From NCBI GenBank assembly GCA_035566535.1, contig DATMRA010000095.1, positions 1 through 25,379 on the forward strand: a stretch of 25,379 bases of DNA, written 5' to 3'. Numbering within the stretch: position 1 is the stretch's first letter; each line of letters starts with the position of its first letter. The translations under genes and the position numbers were made by a program. This document shows positions 7,150-14,941 of the stretch, piece after piece. Source of the stretch: JAFARE01 sp035566535 (GTDB taxonomy: Bacteria; Chloroflexota; Dormibacteria; Aeolococcales; Aeolococcaceae). Below the pieces are notes generated by a model. The model was given only the letters and a program-made list of their open reading frames with translations, was not told where the DNA came from and did not search any database.

Positions 7150-7914
7150 GTGCACCCTGATCTTCGCCTCGCGCTTGAACTCGCAGATCTCGCCGATGCA
7201 CTGACGATGGACCGGTTCGGCGCCGCCGACCTCAAGGTCGACACCAAGGCCGACGCCACACCTGTCACCGAGGCCGATCGGCGCACCGAAACCGCGTTGC
7301 GCGAGCGCCTGCAAAAAGAGCGGCCTGAGCACGCCGTCGTCGGTGAGGAGTACGGGTCGTTCGGCGAATCCGCGTGGCAGTGGCTCATCGATCCCATCGA
7401 CGGCACCAAGAACTACGCGCGCGGTGGGCCCGTATGGGCCACGCTGATCGCGTTGCGCAATGGCGACGACAGCGTATGCGGCGTCGTCTCCGCGCCGGCG
7501 TTGCAACGACGCTGGTTCGCCTCTCGCGGTGAGGGCGCGTGGACTGCGGCGGGTTCGCGCCTCCGGGTCTCGACGGTGTCAGAGCTGAGCGCCGCGTTCC
7601 TTTCGTGCACGGACGTGCGTGATTTCGAAGCGCAGGGTCTCGGTGACGCCTTCCGCTCACTGCTGGGTCAGTGCAAATCGGTACGCGGCTTCGGCGACTT
7701 CTGGTCGCACATGCTCACCGCAGAAGGTGTGATCGACATCGGCATCGAGGTCGGCATTCATCCGTGGGATGTGGCTGCCGTGCAGGTGATCGTCGAAGAG
7801 GCGGGCGGCAGGTTCTCCGATTTCCGCGGCGAACGGCGCATCGACTCGCGCAGCGTCATCACCAGCAACGGCCTGCTGCACCAGCGCGTGGTTGATCTGA
7901 TGCGGCCCGCATGA
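7150..7914 (+). CDS. Inositol-monophosphatase family phosphatase (HisN/SuhB type), copy 1
   Basis: This is a 254-aa Mg-dependent phosphomonoesterase. The metal and catalytic residues of the family are present: the GEE motif (E66, E67), DPIDGT (D81, D84, T86) in WLIDPIDGTKNYARG, and the distal WD motif (W206, D207) in HPWDVAAVQVIVEEAGG. Actinobacterial relatives act as histidinol-phosphate phosphatase (HisN) or inositol-1-phosphatase; these cannot be separated from sequence alone, and no his genes are nearby. The GTG start at 7150 begins right at the usual family N-terminus and follows a -10 by 6 nt. It overlaps the next gene, a clear paralogue, by ATGA. Confidence 0.9.
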   Translation: MHPDLRLALELADLADALTMDRFGAADLKVDTKADATPVTEADRRTETALRERLQKERPEHAVVGEEYGSFGESAWQWLIDPIDGTKNYARGGPVWATLIALRNGDDSVCGVVSAPALQRRWFASRGEGAWTAAGSRLRVSTVSELSAAFLSCTDVRDFEAQGLGDAFRSLLGQCKSVRGFGDFWSHMLTAEGVIDIGIEVGIHPWDVAAVQVIVEEAGGRFSDFRGERRIDSRSVITSNGLLHQRVVDLMRPA

Positions 7915-8681
7915 CCGACGACGACCTCACGCTCGCGCACGAGCTCGCCGACATGGCTGATCGCGTATCAATGGCCAGCTTCCGCTCGCGCACGCTGCAG
8001 GTGATCGCCAAGGCCGACCTGAGCCCGGTGACCGAGGCCGACCGCGCAATCGAACGGGATATCCGGGACCGGGTCGCGGCAGTCCGGCCGGGACACGCGG
8101 TCATGGGCGAGGAGTACGGATTGCAGGGCAGTGACGGCGCACCCTGGCGCTGGGTGATCGATCCAATCGACGGAACACGCAGCTTCGTGCGCGGCAACGA
8201 GACGTGGGCCACGCTCATCGCACTTCAACGAGACGGCCAGAACGTGGTCGCCGTGGCGTCGATGCCGGCGCTGGGTCATCGCTACCACGCCACCAGAGGC
8301 GGCGGCGCGGCACTCAACGGCAGAGCGATACACGTCTCGCGCGTCGCCGAGGTGAGTGAGGCGCTTATCACGCACACGAGCATCCCGGGATTCGTGCGCA
8401 CGCACCAGGCGGAGCGTCTCCTGAGCCTCGCGGGCCGCTGCTGGGACGCACGCGGCCTGGGCAACTCGATGTCCCACCTCGCGGTGGCGCGCGGCACCGC
8501 CGACATCGGGTGGACGTCGCGAGCCAACGTGTGGGACTTCGCGGCGCTGTCGCTGATCGTGACCGAGGCGGGTGGGCGCTTCACCGATCGCAGCGGCGAC
8601 GACCCGGTGCTCGGCGGCACGGGAATCTCGACCAACGGACTGCTCCACGAGCGCGTGCTCGAAGCAGCCGGGGTCTCGTAG
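7911..8681 (+). CDS. Inositol-monophosphatase family phosphatase (HisN/SuhB type), copy 2
   Basis: This 256-aa paralogue of the preceding gene is coupled to it by a 4-bp ATGA overlap. The active site is intact: GEE (E67, E68), DPIDGT (D84, D87, T89) in WVIDPIDGTRSFVRG, and WD (W208, D209) in NVWDFAALSLIVTEAGG. The two copies share order, length and motifs but differ widely elsewhere, so the duplication is old and both have been kept under selection. A split between histidinol-phosphate and inositol-phosphate (or another sugar phosphate) substrates is a reasonable guess. The FAH-family gene starts 2 nt after the stop. Confidence 0.9.
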   Translation: MTDDDLTLAHELADMADRVSMASFRSRTLQVIAKADLSPVTEADRAIERDIRDRVAAVRPGHAVMGEEYGLQGSDGAPWRWVIDPIDGTRSFVRGNETWATLIALQRDGQNVVAVASMPALGHRYHATRGGGAALNGRAIHVSRVAEVSEALITHTSIPGFVRTHQAERLLSLAGRCWDARGLGNSMSHLAVARGTADIGWTSRANVWDFAALSLIVTEAGGRFTDRSGDDPVLGGTGISTNGLLHERVLEAAGVS

Positions 8682-8683
8682 GC

Positions 8684-9577
8684 GTGCGCATCGGCACGCT
8701 GCGCCTCGGCAGTCACACCGAGCCGGCCATCGTCCTCGGTGACCAGGCGTACGTGCTGGACGACGTCGCCACGCGGCTGGGACTGTCGCCAGACACCCTG
8801 CGCGCCGGCGCGACGATCGGCGACTCCCCGGTGTTGCGCGACCTCGCCGGCGCCACCGCGAGGGCGATCCAGGCAGGCGGCGTCGCCGGCTATGACCTCG
8901 AAGCGCTGGGGCCGCCGATCGCCCGGCCCGGCAAGATCATCTGCGTCGGGCGCAACTATGCGGAGCACGCGCTGGAGACCGGCAGCGCTATCCCGACGCG
9001 CCCCATCCTGTTCGCCAAGTTCGCCACCGCCATCGTCGGTCCGCACGACGACGTCGTGCGCCCTCGCGAGGTGGAGGATCTCGACTACGAAGCTGAGCTC
9101 TGCGCAGTCATCGGACAGGGTGGCCGCCACATCCGGCGCGACGACGCGCTCAGGCACGTGGCGGGCTACATGTGCGCCAACGATATTTCCGCCCGCACAG
9201 CGCAGCTGAAGTCCGGCGACCAATGGCTGCGCGGCAAGAGCTTCGACACCTTCTGCCCCACCGGTCCGGCGATCGTGACCCGCGACGAAATCGCCGACCC
9301 GCAATCGCTGCGGATCACGTGCCGCGTCGACGGCCGCACCATGCAGGACGGAAGCACGGCGGACATGATCTTCGACGTCGCCACGCTGGTCAGCTATTGC
9401 TCCGACGTGTTCACGCTGGAGCCCGGCGACCTCATCCTCACAGGCACGCCGGCCGGCGTGGCCCTCGGCCGGGATCCTGCGCCCTGGCTGCAGCCGGGGC
9501 AGCTTGTCGAAGTTGAGATCGAGGGCGTCGGCCGGATCGCAAACCGGATCGTCGACGAACCAGGGCCGGCTGGGTAG
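8684..9577 (+). CDS. Fumarylacetoacetate hydrolase (FAH) family protein
   Basis: This is a 297-aa C-C bond hydrolase, isomerase or decarboxylase of the FAH fold. The metal site is visible as E136-x-E138 in LDYEAELCAVIG and D167 in CANDISAR. Other family signatures are IICVGRNYAEHA, GKSFDTFCPTGP and LEPGDLILTGTPAGV. Members act as acylpyruvases, 2-hydroxyhepta-2,4-diene-1,7-dioate isomerases or oxaloacetate decarboxylases, and sequence does not decide among them. GTG 8684 is chosen because it starts the conserved N-terminus (RIGTLRLG) 2 nt after the phosphatase stop. The frame is open back to 8510, but that part overlaps the phosphatase and has no family similarity. It is the third gene of the 7150-9577 operon. 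Confidence 0.88.
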   Translation: MRIGTLRLGSHTEPAIVLGDQAYVLDDVATRLGLSPDTLRAGATIGDSPVLRDLAGATARAIQAGGVAGYDLEALGPPIARPGKIICVGRNYAEHALETGSAIPTRPILFAKFATAIVGPHDDVVRPREVEDLDYEAELCAVIGQGGRHIRRDDALRHVAGYMCANDISARTAQLKSGDQWLRGKSFDTFCPTGPAIVTRDEIADPQSLRITCRVDGRTMQDGSTADMIFDVATLVSYCSDVFTLEPGDLILTGTPAGVALGRDPAPWLQPGQLVEVEIEGVGRIANRIVDEPGPAG

Positions 9578-9580
9578 ACT
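9575..9580 (+). promoter_or_regulatory. -10 element of the fatty acid hydroxylase-type gene
   Basis: TAGACT includes the TAG stop of the FAH-family gene and lies 8 nt before ATG 9589. A weak -35 (TCGACG, 9552-9557) is 17 bp upstream. This would give the downstream gene its own leaderless transcript in addition to operon read-through. Confidence 0.4.
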
Positions 9581-9588
9581 GTGCCGGG

Positions 9589-10302
9589 ATGACTACGGTC
9601 GCAACATCGGCCGGGGAAGGTGCTATTGCAGCGGCAGCCCCGAAGCGCCTGTCACTCGGAGCGGCGGCGCAGATCTTCGCGCGCTACGGCAGCCCTCGGA
9701 TCATGGCTGTGGCAGCGGTGGCCACGCTGGCCGTCCGCATCCCGCTCGGCCACTGGAGCCTGGCCGACCTCGCCGTGGCCGGCGGCATTCTCGCGGTCGA
9801 GCCGTTTGTCGAGTGGCTCATCCATGTGAACCTGCTGCACTTCAAGCCACGCAAGGTGTTCGGCCGCCGCCTGGACCCGTTGTTCGCCAAGCGGCATCGC
9901 ATGCACCACCGAGACCCGCGAAATATTCCGCTGGTGTTCGTGCCACTGCCCGTGCTGGCCGGCTTCCTCGCCGTGCTCTTCGCCATCGCGTGGTTCGTCT
10001 TCCCGACGCGCTATATGAGCGTCACCGCCTTCGCCACATTCACGTGGTTCTTCCTCGCGTACGAGTGGAGTCACTACCTGATCCATTCGCCGTATGTGCC
10101 CCGCACACCGATGTTCCGGGCGGTCTGGCGGGCGCACATCCTGCACCACTACAAGAACGAGAAGTACTGGTTTGGCGTCACGAGCCCAATCGCGGACCAC
10201 GTGCTGCGCACGCATCCGGCGAAGGAGAGCGTCGAATCATCGCCGACGGCGCGCACGCTGGGTGTCGACGACGAGTTCGAGCTCATCCGCATCCCGGCCT
10301 GA
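9589..10302 (+). CDS. Fatty acid hydroxylase / sterol desaturase superfamily membrane protein
   Basis: This is a 237-aa di-iron membrane oxygenase. The histidine clusters are in the expected order: HVNLLH (H79, H84), HRMHH (H103, H106, H107), HYLIH (H162, H166) and HILHH (H183, H186, H187), with H204 after. Hydrophobic segments around 38-80 and 115-160 form the usual helical hairpins. Relatives hydroxylate or desaturate fatty acids, sterols or carotenoids (CrtZ-like) using O2. The C-terminus is long and hydrophilic for the family. ATG 9589 is preferred over an earlier in-frame start at 9504, which overlaps the FAH gene, and has a -10 8 nt upstream. The lipid substrate cannot be told from sequence. 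Confidence 0.85.
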   Translation: MTTVATSAGEGAIAAAAPKRLSLGAAAQIFARYGSPRIMAVAAVATLAVRIPLGHWSLADLAVAGGILAVEPFVEWLIHVNLLHFKPRKVFGRRLDPLFAKRHRMHHRDPRNIPLVFVPLPVLAGFLAVLFAIAWFVFPTRYMSVTAFATFTWFFLAYEWSHYLIHSPYVPRTPMFRAVWRAHILHHYKNEKYWFGVTSPIADHVLRTHPAKESVESSPTARTLGVDDEFELIRIPA

Positions 10303-10338
10303 GCTCGGCCCGCTGACGCGCTCTAGCTGATCCGATCG

Positions 10339-11214
10339 GTGGCATGCGACTGGCTGCTGGTCGATGGATCCAGCCTCATCTTCCGCGCCTTCTACGGCGT
10401 TCCCGCGAGTGTGCGCTCGCCTGATGGGCGCCCCGTCAACGCCGTCCGTGGGTTTCTCGACGCGCTTTCGCGGCTTGTCACCAGCCGGCAGCCCCGCCGT
10501 CTCGCGATTGCCAGTGATGAAGACTGGCGACCGCAGTGGCGGGTGGCGTTGATCCCGAGCTATAAGGCGCACCGCACCGCCGAGCCGATGCCCCCGGGGC
10601 TGATCCCGCAGATGCCGATCATCGAGGACATGCTCGATGCAATCGGCGTCGATTTCATCGGCCTCAAGGATTACGAAGCCGAAGACGTCATCGCAAGTTG
10701 GGCCGCCAAGGCCTCCGGCAGCATCGAGATAGCCAGCGGCGACCGTGATCTGTTCGCGTTGATCGAAGACCCCCGCGTCAGCGTTCTCTACCCCGAGAAG
10801 AGCGGGCTCGTGCAGGTCACCGAGGCGGAGGTCACCCGGCGCTACGGCGTGCCGGGGCGCAAATACGCCGACTTCGCAATCCTTCGCGGTGATCCCTCGG
10901 ACGGGCTCCCCGGCCTGAAAGGCGTGGGTGCGGTGGCTGCCGCGAGCCTGATCCGCAAGCACGGCGGCGTCGCCGGCATCCTCAGCGACGGCGCTCTTTC
11001 GGACGCGGCGCGCGAGTACCTGGCCCGTGCGTTACGTGTTGTGCCGCCGGTGGCCACTCTCCCGATGGCGCTGCCCCAAGGACGGCGGGCGTCGTATCCC
11101 GCTCACCCCGACCGGCTCGCCGCGCTGTCCGAAACGCACGGACTCACGGCCGCCGGCGATCGTCTGGTGGCGGTTCTGTCAACCGGCGGTGCTGAGCCAG
11201 TAGTCGATCCATGA
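10339..11214 (+). CDS. Stand-alone 5'-3' exonuclease (Pol I 5'-nuclease / FEN fold)
   Basis: This 291-aa protein corresponds to the 5'-nuclease domain of DNA polymerase I without the polymerase. It would remove RNA primers or flaps in replication and repair. Acidic metal ligands are visible: D9 (LLVDGSS), the YEADD motif here as YEAED (112-116), SGDRD (D135, D137) and GDPSDGLPGLKGVG (D185, D188), the last leading into the H3TH DNA-binding element. The arch-region motif PSYKAHR is present. The Asp-to-Glu change in YEADD is conservative. GTG 10339 begins at the usual family N-terminus. The 3' end overlaps the convergent GNAT gene by 36 bp. Stand-alone copies of this type are widespread in high-GC Gram-positives. 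Confidence 0.88.
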   Translation: MACDWLLVDGSSLIFRAFYGVPASVRSPDGRPVNAVRGFLDALSRLVTSRQPRRLAIASDEDWRPQWRVALIPSYKAHRTAEPMPPGLIPQMPIIEDMLDAIGVDFIGLKDYEAEDVIASWAAKASGSIEIASGDRDLFALIEDPRVSVLYPEKSGLVQVTEAEVTRRYGVPGRKYADFAILRGDPSDGLPGLKGVGAVAAASLIRKHGGVAGILSDGALSDAAREYLARALRVVPPVATLPMALPQGRRASYPAHPDRLAALSETHGLTAAGDRLVAVLSTGGAEPVVDP

Positions 11215-11631
11215 CTGACGCACCGCGCCGATCCCTTCATACAGCGACTGCGCGCGCACGTTGTCCGGAGCGGTCTGCCAGATCATGCGAAGAGCACCGT
11301 GATCGCGGCAACGTTGCCGGCACGCGCCGATAAGCGCGGTGGCGACGCCGCGTCCGCGCGCCTGGGGCGCGACGAACAGATCGTTCAGCACGCCGACGCG
11401 GCCGGCGATCGAAGTCTCCCAACTCCAGAACACGGTGGCGAAACCGACGTCCTCGCCATCGTTGGTGGCAAGGAACTGCACACCTTCTCGGACCGGATCC
11501 GCCATCAACGCTCGCGACATCGCCAGCAGCGCGGCGTCGTCAGGAGCCACGTTGTAGAAATCGCAATACGCTCGCATCAGCGGCAGAAGCCGGGGCAATT
11601 GGCCCTCGTCCGAGACGATGGAAATGTCCAT
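11179..11631 (-). CDS. GNAT family N-acetyltransferase
   Basis: This is a 150-aa acetyl-CoA-dependent acyltransferase. Motif A is clear: VLNDLFVAPQARGRGVATAL, with the pyrophosphate-binding QARGRGVA at about residues 90-97. It is followed by the motif B region where NVRAQSLYEGIGA matches the family's usual 'A..LYe..GF' segment. The acceptor substrate is unknown. ATG 11631 is the family start; no good Shine-Dalgarno is seen, and it lies 19 nt after the stop of the upstream membrane-protein gene, so it is probably transcribed with it. The C-terminal 12 codons overlap the 3' end of the exonuclease gene on the other strand. Confidence 0.88.
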   Translation of the reverse strand: MDISIVSDEGQLPRLLPLMRAYCDFYNVAPDDAALLAMSRALMADPVREGVQFLATNDGEDVGFATVFWSWETSIAGRVGVLNDLFVAPQARGRGVATALIGACRQRCRDHGALRMIWQTAPDNVRAQSLYEGIGAVRQSWIDYWLSTAG

Positions 11632-11650
11632 TGCGCAGGTTGTTTTGGGC

Positions 11651-12382
11651 CTACGCCCGTCGTGATCGGTTCAACCGGATCAACCCCAGGGTCACGGCTG
11701 CAATCATGACGACGAGGGCGGGAACGATGACAGCCGCAATCGGGAAGTCACCTCCCGCATTACCGGTTCCGGCGGCGACGATCGCAAAGTCGCCCAACCG
11801 GTCGGACTGTGCTTCGTAAATATCGCCGCATCCGACGCTCACGGTCCTGAGCGGCGTCCAGCGGTCGCCATCGAGTCGCACGACCGTATGCGTCCCACCT
11901 GATGAAGAGGTCGCGCGGAGCAGGATGGTCAATTGAGTGTCGCCGGCGGGCGTCAGCGTGATTCCCGTCACCGTGGTGGCGGCGAAGCGATAGACGTTGC
12001 TGTAAAAGGCCTGATTCGGCGGAGCAGGCTCCGCCGGTGCGACGGGTGTGACACTGACCTGGAAGGCCACCACTGAGCTGAACGTTCCAGACTGCAGGAG
12101 GATCTGTGCCTGCGCTGGATTCTCGCCACGGAACGGCCCGTCCGGTATCTGCGCGGTTGGAAACGCACTGGTCGCCTCAAACACCTGTCTCGTGGCCTGC
12201 GGCTCCGGCGAGCTGCCGAAGGTCCGATACGGGTCGACGTTGTTGCAGATGCCGTCGTAGACCGGGGGTGCGTTGTGCGGTAGCGCCCGCCATACAAGGA
12301 CAAGCGAGACCGCGGATGCACTCAAGGCCAGCAGGGCAACGCGAACCGTGCGCGCGCTGGTGCCGGATGTTTTCTGTCCCAT
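11651..12382 (-). CDS. Membrane protein anchored at both ends, function unknown
   Basis: This is a 243-aa protein I do not recognise. A TM helix at about residues 15-33 (VALLALSASAVSLVLVW) is followed by a roughly 175-aa extracytoplasmic region rich in Thr, Ser and Pro with beta-strand character. A second TM helix (213-235) ends in a basic cytoplasmic tail (RLNRSRRA). Only two cysteines, C46 and C185, lie in the external region and could form a disulfide. ATG 12382 lies 10 nt after a TACGCT -10, so the mRNA may be leaderless. The GNAT gene follows 19 nt downstream. Confidence 0.72.
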   Translation of the reverse strand: MGQKTSGTSARTVRVALLALSASAVSLVLVWRALPHNAPPVYDGICNNVDPYRTFGSSPEPQATRQVFEATSAFPTAQIPDGPFRGENPAQAQILLQSGTFSSVVAFQVSVTPVAPAEPAPPNQAFYSNVYRFAATTVTGITLTPAGDTQLTILLRATSSSGGTHTVVRLDGDRWTPLRTVSVGCGDIYEAQSDRLGDFAIVAAGTGNAGGDFPIAAVIVPALVVMIAAVTLGLIRLNRSRRA

Positions 12383-12392
12383 CCGGGTGGAC

Positions 12393-12398
12393 AGCGTA
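12393..12398 (-). promoter_or_regulatory. -10 element for the double-anchored membrane protein
   Basis: On the minus strand TACGCT (12398-12393) ends 10 nt before ATG 12382. No clear -35 is visible. Confidence 0.35.
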
Positions 12399-12401
12399 AC
12401 G

Positions 12402-12423
12402 CTCGAGCCCCGTAAGGCTCGAG
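12402..12423 (-). terminator. Hairpin downstream of the cold-shock gene
   Basis: CTCGAGCC-CCGTAA-GGCTCGAG is a perfect 8-bp stem with a 6-nt loop. It lies about 70 nt after the cold-shock stop on the minus strand and just upstream of the next gene's -10. It has no T tract, so it may act as an intrinsic-like terminator or as an operator of the downstream gene. Confidence 0.45.
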
Positions 12424-12495
12424 GCTACGTGGAAGTTGCGCTCCCGGCCGCCACGGACTCAGCCGCGACGACCGAAAGCGTCTTCCTACCTAGCT

Positions 12496-12696
12496 TTAGG
12501 CGGCGCGAACCTGCCGGGCGCGTGGACCTTTGTCACTGCGCTCGACTTCGAAGCTCACACGCTCGCCGACAGCCAGGTTCTCGAAGCTCATCGAGCTGTC
12601 GAGACCGCTGCGATGAAAGAAATACTCTTCTCCATCCTCAGCGGTGATGAAGCCGAACCCGCGCTCGGGAACGACCTTTTTTACGCTACCAGTCAT
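12496..12696 (-). CDS. Cold-shock domain protein (CspA family)
   Basis: This is a 66-aa single-domain OB-fold protein that binds single-stranded RNA/DNA and acts as an RNA chaperone. RNP1 is RGFGFITAEDG and RNP2 is EYFFHRSGL. The usual N-terminal VKWFN is replaced by VKKVV, so the first-strand Trp is absent. The C-terminus KGPRARQVRAA is typical. ATG 12696 has a Shine-Dalgarno AGGAG (12704-12708) with 7-nt spacing, which decides the start over the long upstream frame. A leader of about 100 nt with predicted stems precedes it, as for known cold-shock genes whose expression is controlled after transcription. Confidence 0.92.
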   Translation of the reverse strand: MTGSVKKVVPERGFGFITAEDGEEYFFHRSGLDSSMSFENLAVGERVSFEVERSDKGPRARQVRAA

Positions 12697-12710
12697 CTGG
12701 TATCTCCTGT

Positions 12711-12754
12711 CCTTCTCAGATTTCAAACAGACGCTGCGCGTCCGTACGAGAAGG
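12711..12754 (-). promoter_or_regulatory. Nested stem-loop in the cold-shock mRNA leader
   Basis: An outer 7-bp stem, CCTTCTC (12748-12754 on the minus strand) with GAGAAGG (12711-12717), encloses an inner stem, GACGC-GCA-GCGTC (12730-12742). The 3' arm ends just before the Shine-Dalgarno sequence. A separate hairpin (12776-12791) lies upstream, and a TATGCT -10 candidate (12800-12805) would start the transcript near 12793. The structure could change ribosome access with temperature; this is an inference. Confidence 0.45.
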
Positions 12755-12856
12755 AGGGACGACCACGAGCGAACACCGCTCACGGGAGCGGATGCAGGCA
12801 GCATACCGCATCGGGCGATCCCCAAACCATCCCGAGGCGCCCGCGGCGACCAGGGG

Positions 12857-14839
12857 CTAGAGGTGAATGCCTCGCATCAGCATGCCGAGCGCGTAGGCCT
12901 CCGGGGTCACCGGCTGCTCCGCGCGATCACCGTCGGCGTCCTTCTTCCGATCGGAGTCCGGGAGCATGTGGTAGGCCCCGCTCATGATCAGATGATGGAT
13001 CCCGGGAGCGACCGCGTGCACCAACTCGCCGAACTTGCCCACGCGCGTCGACACCTCGTGCGGCCGCTTGATCAACGCCTCCACCACCATGTCGGCCGCT
13101 TCGTCCGGGCTGATCGTCGGAAAGTTGCGATACATGCCTGTCGGCGCGATCATCGGCGTGCGCACGAGGGGCATATGAATAGTGGTGATGTCGATCCCGT
13201 CGCCGGAGACCTCGGGCGCAAAGCAGCGTGAGAAACCATCGAGCGCGTTCTTGCTCGCCACGTAGGCGGCGAACCGCGGCGGGTACGTCTGGCCGCCGAT
13301 CGACGTGATGTTCACGATGTGTCCGTCACCGCGCTCGCGCATCCCCGGAACGACGGCAAGGATCATCGCCACCGCGCCGAAATAGTTCAGCTGCATCGTG
13401 CGCTCGAAATCGTGGAAGCGATCGAGCGAGTTGAGCACCGAACGGCGAATCGACCGCCCCGCGTTGTTGATCAGCACATCGACGCGGCCGTGATCGGCGG
13501 CCACGCGTTCCACCAGCTCGCGGCACGCTTCGGGGTTGCTCAAATCCGTGGGATAGACGGCAGCGCGGCCGCCGGCAGCCTCCACCTCTGCGCGCATTTC
13601 CTCCAGCTTGTCCGCTGACCGCGCCACACCGATCAAGGTGGCGCCGGACGCGGCCAGGTGGCTGCACACGGCGCGGCCGATACCACTCGAAGCGCCCGTC
13701 ACGATGACCACCTTTCCCGAGGCCACGCGCCGGATGTTGGCCGGTGTGGGCAGCTCCGGATCCAGATGCCGCTCCCAGTAGTCCCACACCTTCCACGCGT
13801 ACTCATGAAGCGGCGGGCAGGCGATGCCGGTTCCCTCGAGCGCCTTCTGCGCCTCGGTGGAATCGAACGTGGCCCGGTAGTCGACGTACTGCAACGCCGC
13901 CGCCGGGACGCCGAGCTTGTCGAGCACCTCGTCAACGATCCGCTTGATCGCGGGCAGACTGCCGACCGCCGACACCGCGCCCGACGGGATCATGCGGGCC
14001 ATCCGCCGGTCGAATCGCAGCGCGAACTCCGGCGCGTGCGCGGCGCGGCAGAACGTGTTGATGGTGTCGCCCAGCGAAAGAGGATTGGGATCGGTGAGGT
14101 GGAACGCCTGTCCATCGAGCCCGTCGAGGTGCGAGATGTGATCGATGGCCCGGGCCACGAAGTCGACCGGGACGAGGTTGAGCGGGCTTCCTTCCGGCCC
14201 GATGAACGGCGTCCATTGCGGAAAGGAGTCGCGCATCCGCTGGATCAGCTTGAATGCGTAATAGGGACCGTCGACGCGGTCCGCCTCACCGTTCTCCGAC
14301 GAGCCGATGACGATGCCGGGGCGATAGACGCGCCAGGGCACGATGGCTTCCTGGCGGACGATCTGCTCGGACTCGTACTTGGTGCGGAAATACGGGTGGT
14401 CGAGGCCCTGGCCTTCGTCGAACATTGCCTCGGTGAAGGCGCCCTCGTAGTGCCCGGCGACGGCGATGGAACTGGCGTGGTGCAGCCGCGCTGCCTGGAT
14501 GCTGTTGGCGAACTCGACGAGGTTTCGTGTGCCCAGCACGTTGGCCCGCTCCGCTTCCTCCTCGGTGGCGACCAGGTCGTACACGGCGGCTAGGTGGTAG
14601 ACGGTCGCGCCACGCAGGCGGTCCCTGTCCTCCTCGGCAACCCCGAGTCCGGGCTCCGCGATGTCGCCGAGCACGGCGAAGAGCCTCGCGCCTTCTGGGT
14701 CGAGCCGTTCGCGCAGCCCAGCGAATCGGGCCCGTGAGCCCGGACGCACGAGGAGAAACAACCTTCCCTCGCGGGCGAGCAGCAGTGGAACCAGATGCCG
14801 GCCGATGAAGCCGGTCGAACCGGTAATGAAGTAGTCCAC
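12857..14839 (-). CDS. Two-domain fatty acyl-CoA reductase-like SDR protein
   Basis: This is a 660-aa fusion of two Rossmann reductases. The N-terminal extended-SDR (acyl reductase) domain has GSTGFIG (residues 7-13) and Y150-xxx-K154. The C-terminal classical SDR domain has TGASSGIG (381-388), NNAG (458-461), S513 and Y526-xxx-K530. Both active sites look complete. The order and length match the mycobacterial AcrA1-type (about 650 aa) and Marinobacter FAR-type (about 660 aa) reductases that turn fatty acyl-CoA into fatty aldehyde and alcohol with NADPH. GTG 14839 gives the usual MxYFxTGxTGFIG-type start; AAGGAGG lies 14 nt upstream, rather far. It is divergent from a thiolase, consistent with acyl-CoA metabolism. 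Chain length and product are unknown. Confidence 0.85.
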   Translation of the reverse strand: MDYFITGSTGFIGRHLVPLLLAREGRLFLLVRPGSRARFAGLRERLDPEGARLFAVLGDIAEPGLGVAEEDRDRLRGATVYHLAAVYDLVATEEEAERANVLGTRNLVEFANSIQAARLHHASSIAVAGHYEGAFTEAMFDEGQGLDHPYFRTKYESEQIVRQEAIVPWRVYRPGIVIGSSENGEADRVDGPYYAFKLIQRMRDSFPQWTPFIGPEGSPLNLVPVDFVARAIDHISHLDGLDGQAFHLTDPNPLSLGDTINTFCRAAHAPEFALRFDRRMARMIPSGAVSAVGSLPAIKRIVDEVLDKLGVPAAALQYVDYRATFDSTEAQKALEGTGIACPPLHEYAWKVWDYWERHLDPELPTPANIRRVASGKVVIVTGASSGIGRAVCSHLAASGATLIGVARSADKLEEMRAEVEAAGGRAAVYPTDLSNPEACRELVERVAADHGRVDVLINNAGRSIRRSVLNSLDRFHDFERTMQLNYFGAVAMILAVVPGMRERGDGHIVNITSIGGQTYPPRFAAYVASKNALDGFSRCFAPEVSGDGIDITTIHMPLVRTPMIAPTGMYRNFPTISPDEAADMVVEALIKRPHEVSTRVGKFGELVHAVAPGIHHLIMSGAYHMLPDSDRKKDADGDRAEQPVTPEAYALGMLMRGIHL

Positions 14840-14924
14840 GCGGTCTGCTGCTGCCTCCTTGCCTGCCCTCGGCGGGGAGAATAGGTCAAACGTGTGCCGC
14901 CTCAGCGCGGCGGCGCAGCCCGCC

Positions 14925-14939
14925 GTGCCCCGGGGGCAC
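14925..14939. repeat. Palindrome in the reductase-thiolase divergent region
   Basis: GTGCCCC-G-GGGGCAC is a perfect 7-bp inverted repeat around one base, 2 nt before a second palindrome. It may be a protein-binding site or an RNA stem in one of the leaders; no known regulator is assigned. Confidence 0.4.
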
Positions 14940-14941
14940 AA

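Noticed and set aside
13658..14593. Long plus-strand frame opposite the acyl-CoA reductase
   Set aside because: It is explained by GC bias opposite a gene with two intact active sites.
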